In this document: one piece after another, positions 17,485-26,968 of the stretch
How positions within the stretch are numbered: position 1 is the stretch's first letter
Layout: each line of letters opens with the position of its first letter
Source of the DNA: Paenibacillus etheri
GTDB lineage: Bacteria; Bacillota; Bacilli; Paenibacillales; Paenibacillaceae
DNA length: 64,000 nt
Assembly (NCBI RefSeq): GCF_001012825.1
Contig: NZ_LCZJ02000019.1
Location: 124,001 to 188,000 of the forward strand
Reading direction: 5' to 3'
Program-made: the position numbers and the translations under genes
Notes under the pieces: model-generated
Seen by the model: only the letters and a program-made list of their open reading frames with translations
Databases searched by the model: none
What the model was told of the DNA's origin: nothing

Positions 17485-18935
17485 TTAAGAAGGGGATGCG
17501 CAGACAAATTGTTCTACACTACATTCTTGTAGTTTTTTTGGCGCTTCTCCTCGTAGAAGTTATCTTCCTGCTTGCCATCAGAACGTATTATTATGACAGT
17601 GTATATAGCAAGATACAAAATCACATTACCACGGCAGAGTCGTTTTTTCATAAATACGAGCTAGATGGCGATAACAACTCGAACCTGCAAGTGCTACTAG
17701 AGAGATTTACGCTGGATAAAACCGAGCTAGAAGTATTGACCCTGAATGGGGATATGATCACCAGTTCGACTGGCTTTCAGCCAGACCGTACCATTACAAC
17801 TAGTGATGTCCCTGAAGCGGTAGGGGGCAGTATTGGCCGTTGGGTAGGGCGCCAAAGTGGTACGAACGAGAGTGTTATGGCTGTGTCCAAGATGCTGCAG
17901 GTTCACGGACGTGATACGTATATTCTAAGATATCTTACTTCACTAGAAGGTATTAACAATGATTTGCTTAATCTTACATTACTGTCCATTGGTATAGGTG
18001 CAGCTGTCATGGCTGTTGTTATCGTGTTCAGCTTCGGACTTGCCAATTCCATCGTAAAGCCGCTCAATAACATTACGGCGGTTTCAGCCCAGATGGCTAA
18101 GGGTAGATTTAATGTGCGGATTAAGGGGAATTACAAATTTGAGATTGGTGACTTGGCTTCAACGCTGAATTATATGGCTCAGGAAATTGTGCGCAGTAAT
18201 CAGATTAAGGATGATTTCATCTCGTCCATTTCACATGAGCTTCGGACTCCCCTTACAAGTATCAAGGGCTGGAGTGAAACCTTGGTCTCTGGTGGCTATG
18301 ATCCGGAGGAGACGAAGCTTGGAGTCAGCATTATTTCCAAAGAAAGTGAACGTTTGATTGGTCTAGTAGAGGAGATTCTCGACTTTTCAAAGCTGCAGCA
18401 GAACCAAATGAAGCTGTCCATTGGGATTGTTGACGTGAAAGTATTACTTCAGGAGACCATACTAAATATTTGGGCCAAGGCAGAGAAGAAACGGATTCAC
18501 TTGCTTCTTGAATGTGAAGATGGGATTTTTGTTAAAGGGGATGCCAATCGTCTAAAGCAAGTATTCTTGAATCTGGTAGACAATGCAGTTAAATTCTCCC
18601 ATGAGGATTCCAGCATAGAATTGTCTGCGAAGAGACTGTCAGCTATAGAGACCGCTATTATGGTGCGTGATAGTGGAATAGGTATTAGTGATGCACATAT
18701 CTCCAGGGTTAAAGACCGTTTCTTTCAAGTGGATGCACTCAATGGAGGAACAGGCTTGGGGCTAGCGATCTCACAGCAGATTGTAGAACTTCATAATGGG
18801 ACACTTGATATGGTAAGTGAGCTTGGAAAAGGAACGGAAGTTACCGTCATCTTGCCTCTTACTGAGAAGCTGCCTGAGGTCAATTCAGATCAAGTAGCAC
18901 AGAATCAAGCTACCTTACCTGAATCAGATGTCTAG
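17481..18935 (+). CDS. Membrane sensor histidine kinase
   Basis: The order is: transmembrane helix (about residues 10-33), extracytoplasmic sensor region (about 34-155), second transmembrane helix (about 165-190), HAMP linker, HisKA domain with the phospho-acceptor His in SISHELRTPLTSIKG, and a GHKL ATPase with NLVDNAVKFS (N box), RDSGIGIS (G1) and GTGLGLAIS (G2). The start ATG overlaps the regulator stop codon; an earlier in-frame ATG at 17463 lies before the ribosome site. The extracellular loop and the co-encoded lipoprotein suggest it senses a cell-surface condition. Confidence 0.93.
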   Translation: MIKKGMRRQIVLHYILVVFLALLLVEVIFLLAIRTYYYDSVYSKIQNHITTAESFFHKYELDGDNNSNLQVLLERFTLDKTELEVLTLNGDMITSSTGFQPDRTITTSDVPEAVGGSIGRWVGRQSGTNESVMAVSKMLQVHGRDTYILRYLTSLEGINNDLLNLTLLSIGIGAAVMAVVIVFSFGLANSIVKPLNNITAVSAQMAKGRFNVRIKGNYKFEIGDLASTLNYMAQEIVRSNQIKDDFISSISHELRTPLTSIKGWSETLVSGGYDPEETKLGVSIISKESERLIGLVEEILDFSKLQQNQMKLSIGIVDVKVLLQETILNIWAKAEKKRIHLLLECEDGIFVKGDANRLKQVFLNLVDNAVKFSHEDSSIELSAKRLSAIETAIMVRDSGIGISDAHISRVKDRFFQVDALNGGTGLGLAISQQIVELHNGTLDMVSELGKGTEVTVILPLTEKLPEVNSDQVAQNQATLPESDV

Positions 18936-18946
18936 GAGGTATGGAA

Positions 18947-20005
18947 ATGGAAGTCTTGGGGAACTCAATTAGGATCGTTCGCGGAGAACCCGATCGGACA
19001 GGTGATATCTTGAGGTTGCTGCGGGAAGCAGCAAATTGGATGGAGCGAAATGGGATTAAGCAATGGACCCCGGGCCAATTTAACGAGAAGGATATCACAG
19101 GCTATTTCACCGACAGGCATGTTTATCTTGCAATTGACGATGAAGCTGTAGTTGGAATGTTCACGTTACAATTCAGCGATCCTCAATATTGGGGAAGCAA
19201 AAATGATGAGTCTTATGCTTATTTGCATAGGCTGGCTGTGGCAGGTTCACACCGCAGTCAAGGACTTGGTCAGCGTATGCTTAAATATGCTGTACAGCGA
19301 GCCAAAGAACTTGGCTGCAGAGGACTTAGATTTGATACCGTCGCACACAACATTAAACTCAATCGTTATTATCAAAGCATGGGTTTTCATTACATGGGCA
19401 CTAACGATATGGGAAATGGTCGGTTAGTGAACCTGTATGAGCATTTTGAGAAGCAACCTGATTTCGATCGTCTGATTCTTAGATTTATTTCCGAATCGGA
19501 TTTTGAACACTTGAAACGATGGAGTACCTCACCTGAGTATTTGAAGCAGTGGGCAGGACCTTCACTTATTTTTCCTCTTGACGATGACCAGCTTACTAAG
19601 TATTTAGATGGGGCTAATCATCCAGCGAATTCCGATCGCCTTATCTTCTGTGCGGTGCACGAAGCTACTCAACAGGTCGTGGGACACATTAGTTTTTCAA
19701 CCATAGACCGGTCAAATCGATCTGCACGTATTGGCAGGGTAATAGTAGATCCTGATTATCAGGGTAGAGGTTTTGGAACAAGGATGATGAATGAAATGCT
19801 CCGGATCGGATTTGAAAGCTTAGGTATGCATCGTCTTTCCTTGGGAGCTTTCGCTTTCAACACTGTTGCCCTGAAAACCTACGAAGCCGTGGGGTTTAAG
19901 CGGGAAGGTGTTCAACGCGAATCAGCGCTGTTTGGGAAGCAATATGTAGATTGTGTGGAGATGAGCATTTTAGATAGAGAATGGACAGCACTCCAAAATT
20001 CATAA
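18947..20005 (+). CDS. Fusion of two GNAT acetyltransferase domains
   Basis: Two acetyl-CoA-dependent N-acetyltransferase domains are fused. Domain 1 (about residues 1-165) has the acetyl-CoA loop in SHRSQGLGQRMLKYA. Domain 2 (about 170-345) is RimJ/RimL-like, with VDPDYQGRGFGTRM and ALKTYEAVGFKREGV. Single GNAT proteins are ~150-190 residues, so 352 fits a tandem fusion. The second ATG is chosen because AGGAGG is only one base before the first but seven before this one. It is the last gene before a strong terminator and appears to belong to the ABC-lipoprotein-two-component operon. Acceptor substrates are unknown. Confidence 0.88.
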   Translation: MEVLGNSIRIVRGEPDRTGDILRLLREAANWMERNGIKQWTPGQFNEKDITGYFTDRHVYLAIDDEAVVGMFTLQFSDPQYWGSKNDESYAYLHRLAVAGSHRSQGLGQRMLKYAVQRAKELGCRGLRFDTVAHNIKLNRYYQSMGFHYMGTNDMGNGRLVNLYEHFEKQPDFDRLILRFISESDFEHLKRWSTSPEYLKQWAGPSLIFPLDDDQLTKYLDGANHPANSDRLIFCAVHEATQQVVGHISFSTIDRSNRSARIGRVIVDPDYQGRGFGTRMMNEMLRIGFESLGMHRLSLGAFAFNTVALKTYEAVGFKREGVQRESALFGKQYVDCVEMSILDREWTALQNS

Positions 20006-20024
20006 GATTAACTTCTAACAACCG

Positions 20025-20074
20025 AAGGGGCTGTTGCTCTGGTCATGATCGACCAGGACAACAGCCCCTTTTTA
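20025..20074 (+). terminator. Terminator of the five-gene signalling operon
   Basis: AAGGGGCTGTTG pairs with CAACAGCCCCTT, with an inner CTGGTC/GACCAG stem, followed by a T tract. This long, strong hairpin marks the 3' end of the operon that starts at 14751. Confidence 0.92.
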
Positions 20075-20075
20075 T

Positions 20076-20115
20076 AAATATAAGAATATATAAGTTTCAC
20101 ACTATACATTATCCT
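20076..20115. repeat. Dispersed ~40-bp repeat, copy 1
   Basis: This stretch, including AAATATAAGAA and TATAAGTTTCACA, matches 54133-54171 at roughly four of five positions. Both copies lie just after a plus-strand terminator and before the stop of a minus-strand gene. Its role is unknown. Confidence 0.55.
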
Positions 20116-20128
20116 TATATTTCTCGCA

Positions 20129-20172
20129 TAAACGCTTACCGTCCATTTTGGACGCCGAAGGCGTTTTTGCTT
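20129..20172. terminator. Hairpin before the glgC stop codon
   Basis: AAACGC and GTCC arms pair with GGAC and GCGTTT, followed by T5 on the plus strand. The tract on the minus strand is poor, so it may act weakly for glgC or as a backup terminator for the plus-strand operon. Confidence 0.45.
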
Positions 20173-20200
20173 GATAAAGTATTTATCTATATAATGGTTT

Positions 20201-21424
20201 TTATGAAGGGAGAACTTCCCGTAGACGTCCTGTCTTCTCATAAACATCCTGAAACAGACGGGAGGGTTGGTTTCGAACCGCTGGCTTAGGCGCTACAGTC
20301 TCATATGGCCCAACGACTACAATATTATTAATACTTCCCTTGATGATAGCCCCATCCTTAATAATGGCACCTTCACCAATAATGGCATTTTCGATCTGAA
20401 CTCCACGTCCAATGCGAACACCAGGCATAATAACACTTTGTTTGATCTGGCTCATTTTGCCAATTTCCACACCATTGAAGATGACAGAACGTTGTAAGCT
20501 GCCTTCTTGCGCGCAGAATTCATTTACGAGAGAGTCCGTTGATGGAATCTGAACACGTGGTTTATGAACAGCTGGTTTAGTCCGGCGACTCCGGCTATAC
20601 ATTGGCCAATGGGCTTTGTCGAGCTTCATACCATTGTTTTTTTGCAGAAGATCCATATGAGCTTCCCAGAGACTACCCACAGTACCAACATCTCTCCAGT
20701 ATCCTTTGAAGCGGTAAGCGAATAAATCATCATTCTGATCAAGCATCGTTGGTATAACGTCTTTACCAAAGTCATGACTGGAATTCGGATTAGCTGCATC
20801 CCGCAACAAGTGCTCCTTCAGATAAGCCCACTCAAACAGATATATACCCATAGAAGCTAAATTACTTTTAGGTACTTTTGGTTTTTCCGCAAACTCAGAT
20901 ATTTTCAGATCTTCGTTTACGTTCATCACTCCAAAACGACTGGCTTCATCCCATGGCACCTCCATTACGGAGATGGTGGCTTTTGCAGCCTTACCTACAT
21001 GATAATCCAGCATTTTACGGTAATCCATATGGTAAATATGATCACCGGACAGAATGAGTACATGCTCTGGATTGCGGCTGTCGATATATTCAAAGTTCTT
21101 ATAAATCGCATCAGCAGTTCCTGTATAGCTGTCTCTGCCTTCAACACCGGAAGGAAGCAGGGTTACACCTTTATCCTTTTGACTATGTAAGCCCCAAGGT
21201 TCACCTTCACCGATGTGTTCATGCAAGGATTCAGCTTCATATTGAGTCAGAACACCTACTGTGTCAATTTTAGAGTTTACACAATTACTTAACGGAAAAT
21301 CAATAATTTTATACTGTCCACCGAAAGGGACTGCAGGCTTAGCCATACTGGAAGTCAAGGGAGCCAGTCTGCGGCCTTCCCCTCCTGCCAAGAGCATGGC
21401 GATACAATCTTTTTTGTTAATCAT
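20201..21424 (-). CDS. glgC: Glucose-1-phosphate adenylyltransferase (ADP-glucose pyrophosphorylase)
   Basis: This enzyme makes ADP-glucose from ATP and glucose-1-phosphate, the committed step of glycogen synthesis. The N-terminal nucleotidyltransferase motif is [14 protein letters not shown], and GDHIYHMDY and [16 protein letters not shown] are substrate-binding segments. The C-terminal part (about 290-380) has left-handed beta-helix hexapeptides such as [19 protein letters not shown]. At 407 residues it is close to bacillar GlgC. GGGAGGG precedes the ATG. It diverges from glgB-glgA rather than lying in one glgBCDAP run, so regulation may be bidirectional from the 215-base spacer. No glgD is present. 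Confidence 0.95.
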   Translation of the reverse strand: MINKKDCIAMLLAGGEGRRLAPLTSSMAKPAVPFGGQYKIIDFPLSNCVNSKIDTVGVLTQYEAESLHEHIGEGEPWGLHSQKDKGVTLLPSGVEGRDSYTGTADAIYKNFEYIDSRNPEHVLILSGDHIYHMDYRKMLDYHVGKAAKATISVMEVPWDEASRFGVMNVNEDLKISEFAEKPKVPKSNLASMGIYLFEWAYLKEHLLRDAANPNSSHDFGKDVIPTMLDQNDDLFAYRFKGYWRDVGTVGSLWEAHMDLLQKNNGMKLDKAHWPMYSRSRRTKPAVHKPRVQIPSTDSLVNEFCAQEGSLQRSVIFNGVEIGKMSQIKQSVIMPGVRIGRGVQIENAIIGEGAIIKDGAIIKGSINNIVVVGPYETVAPKPAVRNQPSRLFQDVYEKTGRLREVLPS

Positions 21425-21639
21425 TTGTTATCCCTCCCATTATTTTGTCAATGCTTGTTATATAAACTTTCGACAAGCACTTGAAACGACATAGGTGAAG
21501 TATATTGCCGTGTAAAAAGAAAAATTACAATTAATATTTCTTTATCAGAAAATCTTTTGTTTTCACATCAAATCATTTTCAAAATGGTAATATTCGGTTA
21601 ATGTAATAGATACAAGCATTCAAAAAAGGTGGTGTAGAA

Positions 21640-23577
21640 TTGGCTGAAATAGCAACAATCGATACCCTTCCATCAGCTGCTGATATTTATTTGTTCCATG
21701 AGGGCACCAATTATCGCAGCTATTCTATGCTGGGTGCGCACACTGCCGCTGAAGAAGGCGTTACGGGCGTGCGCTTTACCGTGTGGGCTCCTCATGCGAC
21801 ATATGTAGGACTAGCTGGTGATCATAATGGCTGGGATGGAACACAGGACATGGACTCGTTATATAAGATACCCGAATCAGGATTTTGGAGTCGTTTTTTT
21901 CCGGGAATAAAGCAGGGAACTTTTTACAAATACAGGATTGTTGCCAGTGATGGCTCCAGCTTCCTAAAAGCGGATCCATTTGCCTTCAAAGCTGAGGTTC
22001 GCCCGGCGACGGCATCCGTTGTTACGGATCTCAGTGGTTATCGTTGGGGAGATGCTGTGTGGCGTCGCAAGAGTAAATCTCCATATCAACAGCTAATGAA
22101 CATTTATGAGATGCATTTTGGAACCTGGCGTCAAAAAGAAGATGGAGAGTTCTACACCTATCAGGAAATGAGCGAGCTCTTAATTCCGTATTTGGTGGAA
22201 ATGAACTACACCCATGTAGAGTTTATGCCGCTTGCTGAGCATCCATACGATTTGTCATGGGGCTATCAAGGGACAGGGTATTTTGCGGCAACTAGCCGTT
22301 ATGGTGAACCCCATGAGTTGATGTATTTGATCGACCACCTGCATCAGGCAGGCATCGGTGTGATTCTAGATTGGGTTCCGGCGCATTTTGCCAAGGACGC
22401 ACATGGTCTACGCATGTTTGATGGAACGCCCCTATATGAATATGCAGATCCAATGTTGGCGGAAAAACCAGGCTGGGGAACTCTTTCGTTTGATTTCAGC
22501 AAACCGGAGATTTCTTCGTTTCTCATCTCTAATGCACTCTTTTGGTTTGAGTATTATCATATTGACGGGATGCGTGTAGATGCGGTTACCAGCATGCTTC
22601 GTCTCGATTTTGAAAAACAGGCTCATCAATATCGACGTAATGTGAATGGTGGTCTAGAGAATTTAGAGGCCATTAAGTTTATTCAGAACCTGAATAAAGC
22701 GATATTTCAGTATTTCCCTAAGGCATTGATGATGGCAGAAGAATCCAGTGCTTGGCCGGGAGTTACAGCGCCAGCACATGAAGGTGGCCTCGGTTTCAAC
22801 TACAAATGGAATATGGGATGGATGAATGACACATTGGGCTACATAGAACATGATTTCTGGGGGCGCCCTCATCATCATAATTTATTAACATTTCCAATAT
22901 GCTATGCTTATGCCGAAAATTATGCATTACCGTTATCTCATGATGAGGTTGTACATGGCAAGAAGTCGTTACTGGACAAAATGCCGGGTTCTTATGAACA
23001 AAAGTTCGCAGGACTTAGGCAGCTACTCGGTTATCAAATTTCCCATCCCGGAAAGAAACTCCTGTTTATGGGAGGAGAATTTGGTCAATTTATCGAATGG
23101 AAGGATCAGGAGCAGCTGGATTGGCTACTGCTAGACTATGACAGCCATCGCGGAATGTTAGCCTACACTGCTGCACTTAATAAACTGTATCGCTCGGAGA
23201 AAGCCTTGTGGGAGCTTGATCATTCTCAAGAGGGTTATCAATGGATTGATGCAGATGACAATGAACAAAGCGTAATTTCATATATGCGAAGAGGTAAAAA
23301 GCCTGGAGACACCTTGCTGTTTATCATCAATTTTCAACCTGCCCAGCGTCAACATTATCGTATAGGCGTTCCACGCCAAGGGACTTATGAAGAAATCTTT
23401 AGCTCGGAAGATGTAGCGTTCGGAGGTTCAGGTATACACAACGCGCCTCAGAAGAGCAAAAAGCTGGAATGGCATAATCAGGTGAACAGTATTGAGCTAA
23501 CCTTACCGCCTCTTAGCTTCCTGGTGTTTAAGAAAACGTCACGAGTGGGTAAGAGTAAAGAGACAAATGAGTCATAG
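21640..23577 (+). CDS. glgB: 1,4-alpha-glucan branching enzyme
   Basis: This GH13 enzyme introduces alpha-1,6 branches into glycogen. An N-terminal CBM48-type domain (about 35-130; VRFTVWAPHATYVGLAGDHN) precedes the catalytic barrel. The nucleophile is Asp314 in GMRVDAVTSM, the acid/base Glu lies in MAEESSAWP, and LPLSHDEVVHGKKS is the fourth conserved region. The C-terminal all-beta domain ends near residue 630. The start is TTG, supported by AAAGGTGGTG. It is 48 bases upstream of glgA and both are likely on one transcript ended by the hairpin after glgA. Confidence 0.95.
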   Translation: MAEIATIDTLPSAADIYLFHEGTNYRSYSMLGAHTAAEEGVTGVRFTVWAPHATYVGLAGDHNGWDGTQDMDSLYKIPESGFWSRFFPGIKQGTFYKYRIVASDGSSFLKADPFAFKAEVRPATASVVTDLSGYRWGDAVWRRKSKSPYQQLMNIYEMHFGTWRQKEDGEFYTYQEMSELLIPYLVEMNYTHVEFMPLAEHPYDLSWGYQGTGYFAATSRYGEPHELMYLIDHLHQAGIGVILDWVPAHFAKDAHGLRMFDGTPLYEYADPMLAEKPGWGTLSFDFSKPEISSFLISNALFWFEYYHIDGMRVDAVTSMLRLDFEKQAHQYRRNVNGGLENLEAIKFIQNLNKAIFQYFPKALMMAEESSAWPGVTAPAHEGGLGFNYKWNMGWMNDTLGYIEHDFWGRPHHHNLLTFPICYAYAENYALPLSHDEVVHGKKSLLDKMPGSYEQKFAGLRQLLGYQISHPGKKLLFMGGEFGQFIEWKDQEQLDWLLLDYDSHRGMLAYTAALNKLYRSEKALWELDHSQEGYQWIDADDNEQSVISYMRRGKKPGDTLLFIINFQPAQRQHYRIGVPRQGTYEEIFSSEDVAFGGSGIHNAPQKSKKLEWHNQVNSIELTLPPLSFLVFKKTSRVGKSKETNES

Positions 23578-23625
23578 ATTAAAGAACGTATAGAGAATCC
23601 GTACACTTTAAAGGGGGAAATAATC

Positions 23626-25050
23626 ATGAAAGTTTTATTTGCCGCAGCTGAAGCTCATCCATTTATTAAAACGGGTGGTCTGGCCGATGTCATTGGAGCA
23701 TTACCTAAAGCGCTGAAGGGTGCCGGGGTGGATGTACGAGTGATTTTGCCTAAATATCGTGGGATTCCAGAAAAGTTTACTTTAAAAATGGAGCATTTAA
23801 CAGAAGTGTATGTGCCAATCGGCTGGCGCAATCAATACTGCGGGATCGAACATATGGTGTATGACGGGATCCCCATTTACTTTATCGACAATGAGTATTA
23901 TTTTGGACGGGACGGAATCTACGGATACATGGACGATGGAGAGCGTTTCGCGTTCTATAATCGTGCGGTACTGGAGTGTCTGCCAGCTATTGATTTTCAG
24001 CCTGACGTCTTGCATTGCCATGATTGGCATGCGGCTGTAATCCCAATGCTGCTTCAGGGACATTATCGACATAATCCATTTTACAGCGAAATACGAAGTG
24101 TATTTACCATACATAACCTGTTGTATCAGGGTGTATTTCCTTATGAGGTGCTTGGGGAGCTATTGGGTCTGGACAGCAGTTATTTTGGAGGCGTGGAGTA
24201 TTACGGGAATGTGAATTTCTTAAAAGGTGGCATTGTATACAGTGATCGTGTCACCACCGTTAGTCCAACCTACTCGGAAGAAATTCGGACACCTTATTAT
24301 GGCTACGGGCTGGATGGATTATTGAATGCACGAGCGGATGTTTTGAGTGGTATTGTGAATGGAATAGATACGAAAAGTTATAATCCTGCAACAGATACAA
24401 GTCTTGTTACCCGTTATCGTTCTAATCTGGCGAAGAAAACAGAGAACAAATTAGCCTTGCAGGAGGAATTAGGACTACCTGTGGATGCTAATATTCCAAT
24501 GGTGGCTATGGTTACCCGTCTTGTGGATTCCAAAGGTTTAGATTTGCTTACGCGTGTATTGGATGAGCTGCTGTATAAGGATGACATTCAATTTGTTCTG
24601 CTTGGAACGGGGGATGAGTCCTATGAGCGATGGTTTAAGGAGGCGGCTTGGCGTTATCCGACTAAGCTATCTTCTCAAATCTTGTTTAATGATGCACTCT
24701 CACGCAAAATATATGCCGCTAGCGATATCTTTCTCATGCCTTCCAAGTTTGAACCTTGTGGGATCAGTCAGCTTCTCGCTTTACGCTACGGCAGTATACC
24801 TGTAGTGCGGGAAACCGGTGGCCTAAATGACACTGTTCAAGCTTACAATGAAGAATCCGGTGAAGGTAACGGTTTTACGTTCAGTAACTACAACGCCCAC
24901 GATATGATGTTTACGCTTCGCCGGGCGATCTCATTATACAAGCAGCCAGAACATTGGAAAAAGATTACTAAAAACGCATTCGCAGGTGATTATAGCTGGA
25001 ATGTATCGGCTCAGCAGTACATTGATATTTATAATGAAATTACGGAATAA
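23626..25050 (+). CDS. glgA: Glycogen synthase (ADP-glucose dependent)
   Basis: This GT5 glycosyltransferase elongates alpha-1,4 glucan from ADP-glucose. The ADP-glucose-binding motif KTGGLADV is at residues 15-22, DVLHCHDWHAAVIPM follows in the N-terminal Rossmann domain, and the C-terminal domain has PSKFEPCGISQLLALRYG and ETGGLNDTV, with the conserved Glu and the second glycine loop. The length of 474 residues is standard. AAAGGGGGA precedes the ATG. With glgB and the divergent glgC it completes the glycogen pathway; no phosphorylase gene is in view. Confidence 0.96.
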   Translation: MKVLFAAAEAHPFIKTGGLADVIGALPKALKGAGVDVRVILPKYRGIPEKFTLKMEHLTEVYVPIGWRNQYCGIEHMVYDGIPIYFIDNEYYFGRDGIYGYMDDGERFAFYNRAVLECLPAIDFQPDVLHCHDWHAAVIPMLLQGHYRHNPFYSEIRSVFTIHNLLYQGVFPYEVLGELLGLDSSYFGGVEYYGNVNFLKGGIVYSDRVTTVSPTYSEEIRTPYYGYGLDGLLNARADVLSGIVNGIDTKSYNPATDTSLVTRYRSNLAKKTENKLALQEELGLPVDANIPMVAMVTRLVDSKGLDLLTRVLDELLYKDDIQFVLLGTGDESYERWFKEAAWRYPTKLSSQILFNDALSRKIYAASDIFLMPSKFEPCGISQLLALRYGSIPVVRETGGLNDTVQAYNEESGEGNGFTFSNYNAHDMMFTLRRAISLYKQPEHWKKITKNAFAGDYSWNVSAQQYIDIYNEITE

Positions 25051-25084
25051 GGGTTCATTAGATTCTGAAACGGGTTAATAAGGG

Positions 25085-25130
25085 AGTGCGCTGAAGTGTG
25101 ATTCATACTTCAGGTGCACTTCTTTTTTTG
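25085..25130 (+). terminator. Intrinsic terminator after glgA
   Basis: AGTGCGCTGAAGT pairs with ACTTCAGGTGCACT with one small mismatch, followed by a long T tract. Confidence 0.87.
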
Positions 25131-25380
25131 ATGAAAAAATTAGGGGCAAATTGCCGCATGATCTGGTTAAGTTAGGGAATAGTAAAAATGTATAAAATTA
25201 ATTAAATTTGAATAAATTTTGAATAATGTGTTTCAGAAGAATGAATTCTTTGCTTTGAAACCCAATAAAAGGAAGTTATTGTCACAATTATGCCTTTGCA
25301 TATTCATGCGTTTTGATTTATAATAAGTCGGTCAAAGGGACTACTTAGATTTTTTTCATATGAATAGGGGAGATATAGAA
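25131..25380 (+). other. Intergenic region upstream of the amino-acid ABC operon
   Basis: The gap between glgA and the binding-protein gene is 330 bases and AT-rich. It holds the glgA terminator, a sigma-A promoter (25296-25324) and a partial inverted repeat around 25231-25262 (TTTCAGAAGAA... TTTGAAA). No coding potential and no recognisable riboswitch was found. Confidence 0.5.
25296..25324 (+). promoter_or_regulatory. Sigma-A promoter of the amino-acid ABC operon
   Basis: TTGCAT (25296-25301), a 17-base spacer and a perfect TATAAT (25319-25324) lie 56 bases upstream of the start codon. No clear operator palindrome was found beside it. Confidence 0.65.
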
Positions 25381-26196
25381 ATGAACAAATGGGGTAAACT
25401 TAGTTTAGGTATGATATTAGCAGTAGGCCTGTTGTCAGGCTGCGGTCAAAATAAAAATGATGACACCGCTGCAACTGGAAATGCAACTAACGGCGGGGCT
25501 ACTAAGACGCTTACTATGGGAACAAGTGCTGATTTCCCTCCGTACGAATTCCATAAAGTAGTAGACGGAAAAGATACTATCGTGGGCTTCGATATCGATA
25601 TTGCTAAGGAAATTGCTGCTGATATGGGTGCTGAGCTTGTGATTAAGGATTTGCCATTCGATTCACTACTAAATGAATTATCCAGCGGAAGAGTAGATAT
25701 TGTAATTTCTGGACTTAGCCCAACGGAAGAACGTAAAAAAGCTGTTGATCTCTCAGATATTTATTACAAAGCTGAGCAAGCGATTGTTGTACGCGAAGCG
25801 GATAAAGATAAATACGCCACTATGGATGCTGTGAAAGGTACCAAAATTGGTGTGCAGACTGGATCCATTCAAGAAGAAATCGCTAAAGGGATCGAGGGAG
25901 CGAAAATCACTTCGCTTGGTAAAATCTCCGAAATCGTTCTACAATTGCAATCCAATCGTGTAGATACTGCTATTATTGAAGGACCTGTCGCCAAATCATT
26001 CGTTAAGAATATACCTGGTCTTGTAATTACTGATGCTAAGCCAGAAGTTGAAGATGACGGATATGCTATTGGTATTAAAAAAGGCAACAAAGAGCTTCTG
26101 GATCAAGTGAACAGTACACTAACACGTTTAAACTCAGAAGGTAAAATTGACGAGTACGTAGCGGCAGCTAGTGAGCTTGCAGATAGCACGAAGTAA
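25381..26196 (+). CDS. Amino-acid ABC transporter substrate-binding lipoprotein
   Basis: This is the extracytoplasmic binding protein of a polar amino-acid importer. The signal peptide ends at lipobox LLSGC, giving a lipid-anchored mature protein. The SBP_bac_3 fold is shown by LTMGTSADFPPYEF, VGFDIDIAKEIAADMG, LSPTEERKKAVDLSDIYY and GVQTGSIQEE. The start ATG follows GGGGAG by seven bases; an ATG 21 bases earlier lies before that ribosome site. A permease and an ATPase gene follow. The family binds glutamine, arginine, cystine or similar; which one cannot be said. Confidence 0.93.
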   Translation: MNKWGKLSLGMILAVGLLSGCGQNKNDDTAATGNATNGGATKTLTMGTSADFPPYEFHKVVDGKDTIVGFDIDIAKEIAADMGAELVIKDLPFDSLLNELSSGRVDIVISGLSPTEERKKAVDLSDIYYKAEQAIVVREADKDKYATMDAVKGTKIGVQTGSIQEEIAKGIEGAKITSLGKISEIVLQLQSNRVDTAIIEGPVAKSFVKNIPGLVITDAKPEVEDDGYAIGIKKGNKELLDQVNSTLTRLNSEGKIDEYVAAASELADSTK

Positions 26197-26247
26197 AGAA
26201 ATAACGGATATTTTTAAAGTCTGCTAAAGTAAATTGTATGTGTATAC

Positions 26248-26283
26248 AGAAAATAGCGACAATAAGCTATTTTCTATTTTTTT
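26248..26283 (+). terminator. Intra-operon terminator-like hairpin
   Basis: AGAAAATAGC (26248-26257) pairs perfectly with GCTATTTTCT (26266-26275) and a T-rich tract follows. It lies between the binding-protein and permease genes and would reduce read-through, giving excess binding protein over membrane components. Confidence 0.7.
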
Positions 26284-26302
26284 GGAGATGGGAGGATAGG
26301 TT

Positions 26303-26968
26303 ATGGACATTACTTTATTTAAAATGGCTTATGATTATCGTGATTTTTTCTTAACCGGTTTGCAGTATACTTTGCTGCTTGCCGTTCTGGGTGTCTTCTT
26401 TGGTTTTATTCTAGGGATTATCATTTCCTTGCTACGTATGTCCAAATGGGGTGTGCTTCGCTTCTTGGCAACAGCCTGGGTAGAATTCCTTCGTGGTACA
26501 CCTATGCTTGTACAACTGTTTCTGATCCATTATGGATTAGCTACGTTTGGTATTGAGTTTACACCGATTCAGTCGGGGGCAATCACTTTATCCATTAACA
26601 GTTCTGCTTACCTTGCAGAGATTTTCCGAGCTGGAATACAAGGTGTAGATCGTGGACAAATGGAGGCAGCTCGTTCGCTTGGAATGAAACAAGGGATGAC
26701 TATGCGTCATATTATTCTCCCTCAGGCACTGAAGAGTGTTCTTCCGGCAATTGGAAATGAATTCATTACTATTATCAAGGAATCATCGATTATTTCATTT
26801 ATCGGCGTTACGGATTTGATGTTCCAAGCACGTACGGTTACAACGATTTCTTACGATGGTATGACACCACTGGTAATTATCGCATTTATGTACTTTGTGC
26901 TGACATTTACGCTATCCAAGATCCTTGGTAGATTGGAAAGGAGGCTGAATACCGATGATCGCCGTTAA
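26303..26968 (+). CDS. Amino-acid ABC transporter permease
   Basis: This is the membrane subunit of the HisM/GlnP type, 221 residues with about five transmembrane segments. The family signature [13 protein letters not shown] lies near residue 70, and the EAA loop that docks the ATPase is [28 protein letters not shown] precedes the ATG. It overlaps the ATPase gene by 14 bases. With one permease type the channel is presumably a homodimer. Confidence 0.94.
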   Translation: MDITLFKMAYDYRDFFLTGLQYTLLLAVLGVFFGFILGIIISLLRMSKWGVLRFLATAWVEFLRGTPMLVQLFLIHYGLATFGIEFTPIQSGAITLSINSSAYLAEIFRAGIQGVDRGQMEAARSLGMKQGMTMRHIILPQALKSVLPAIGNEFITIIKESSIISFIGVTDLMFQARTVTTISYDGMTPLVIIAFMYFVLTFTLSKILGRLERRLNTDDRR

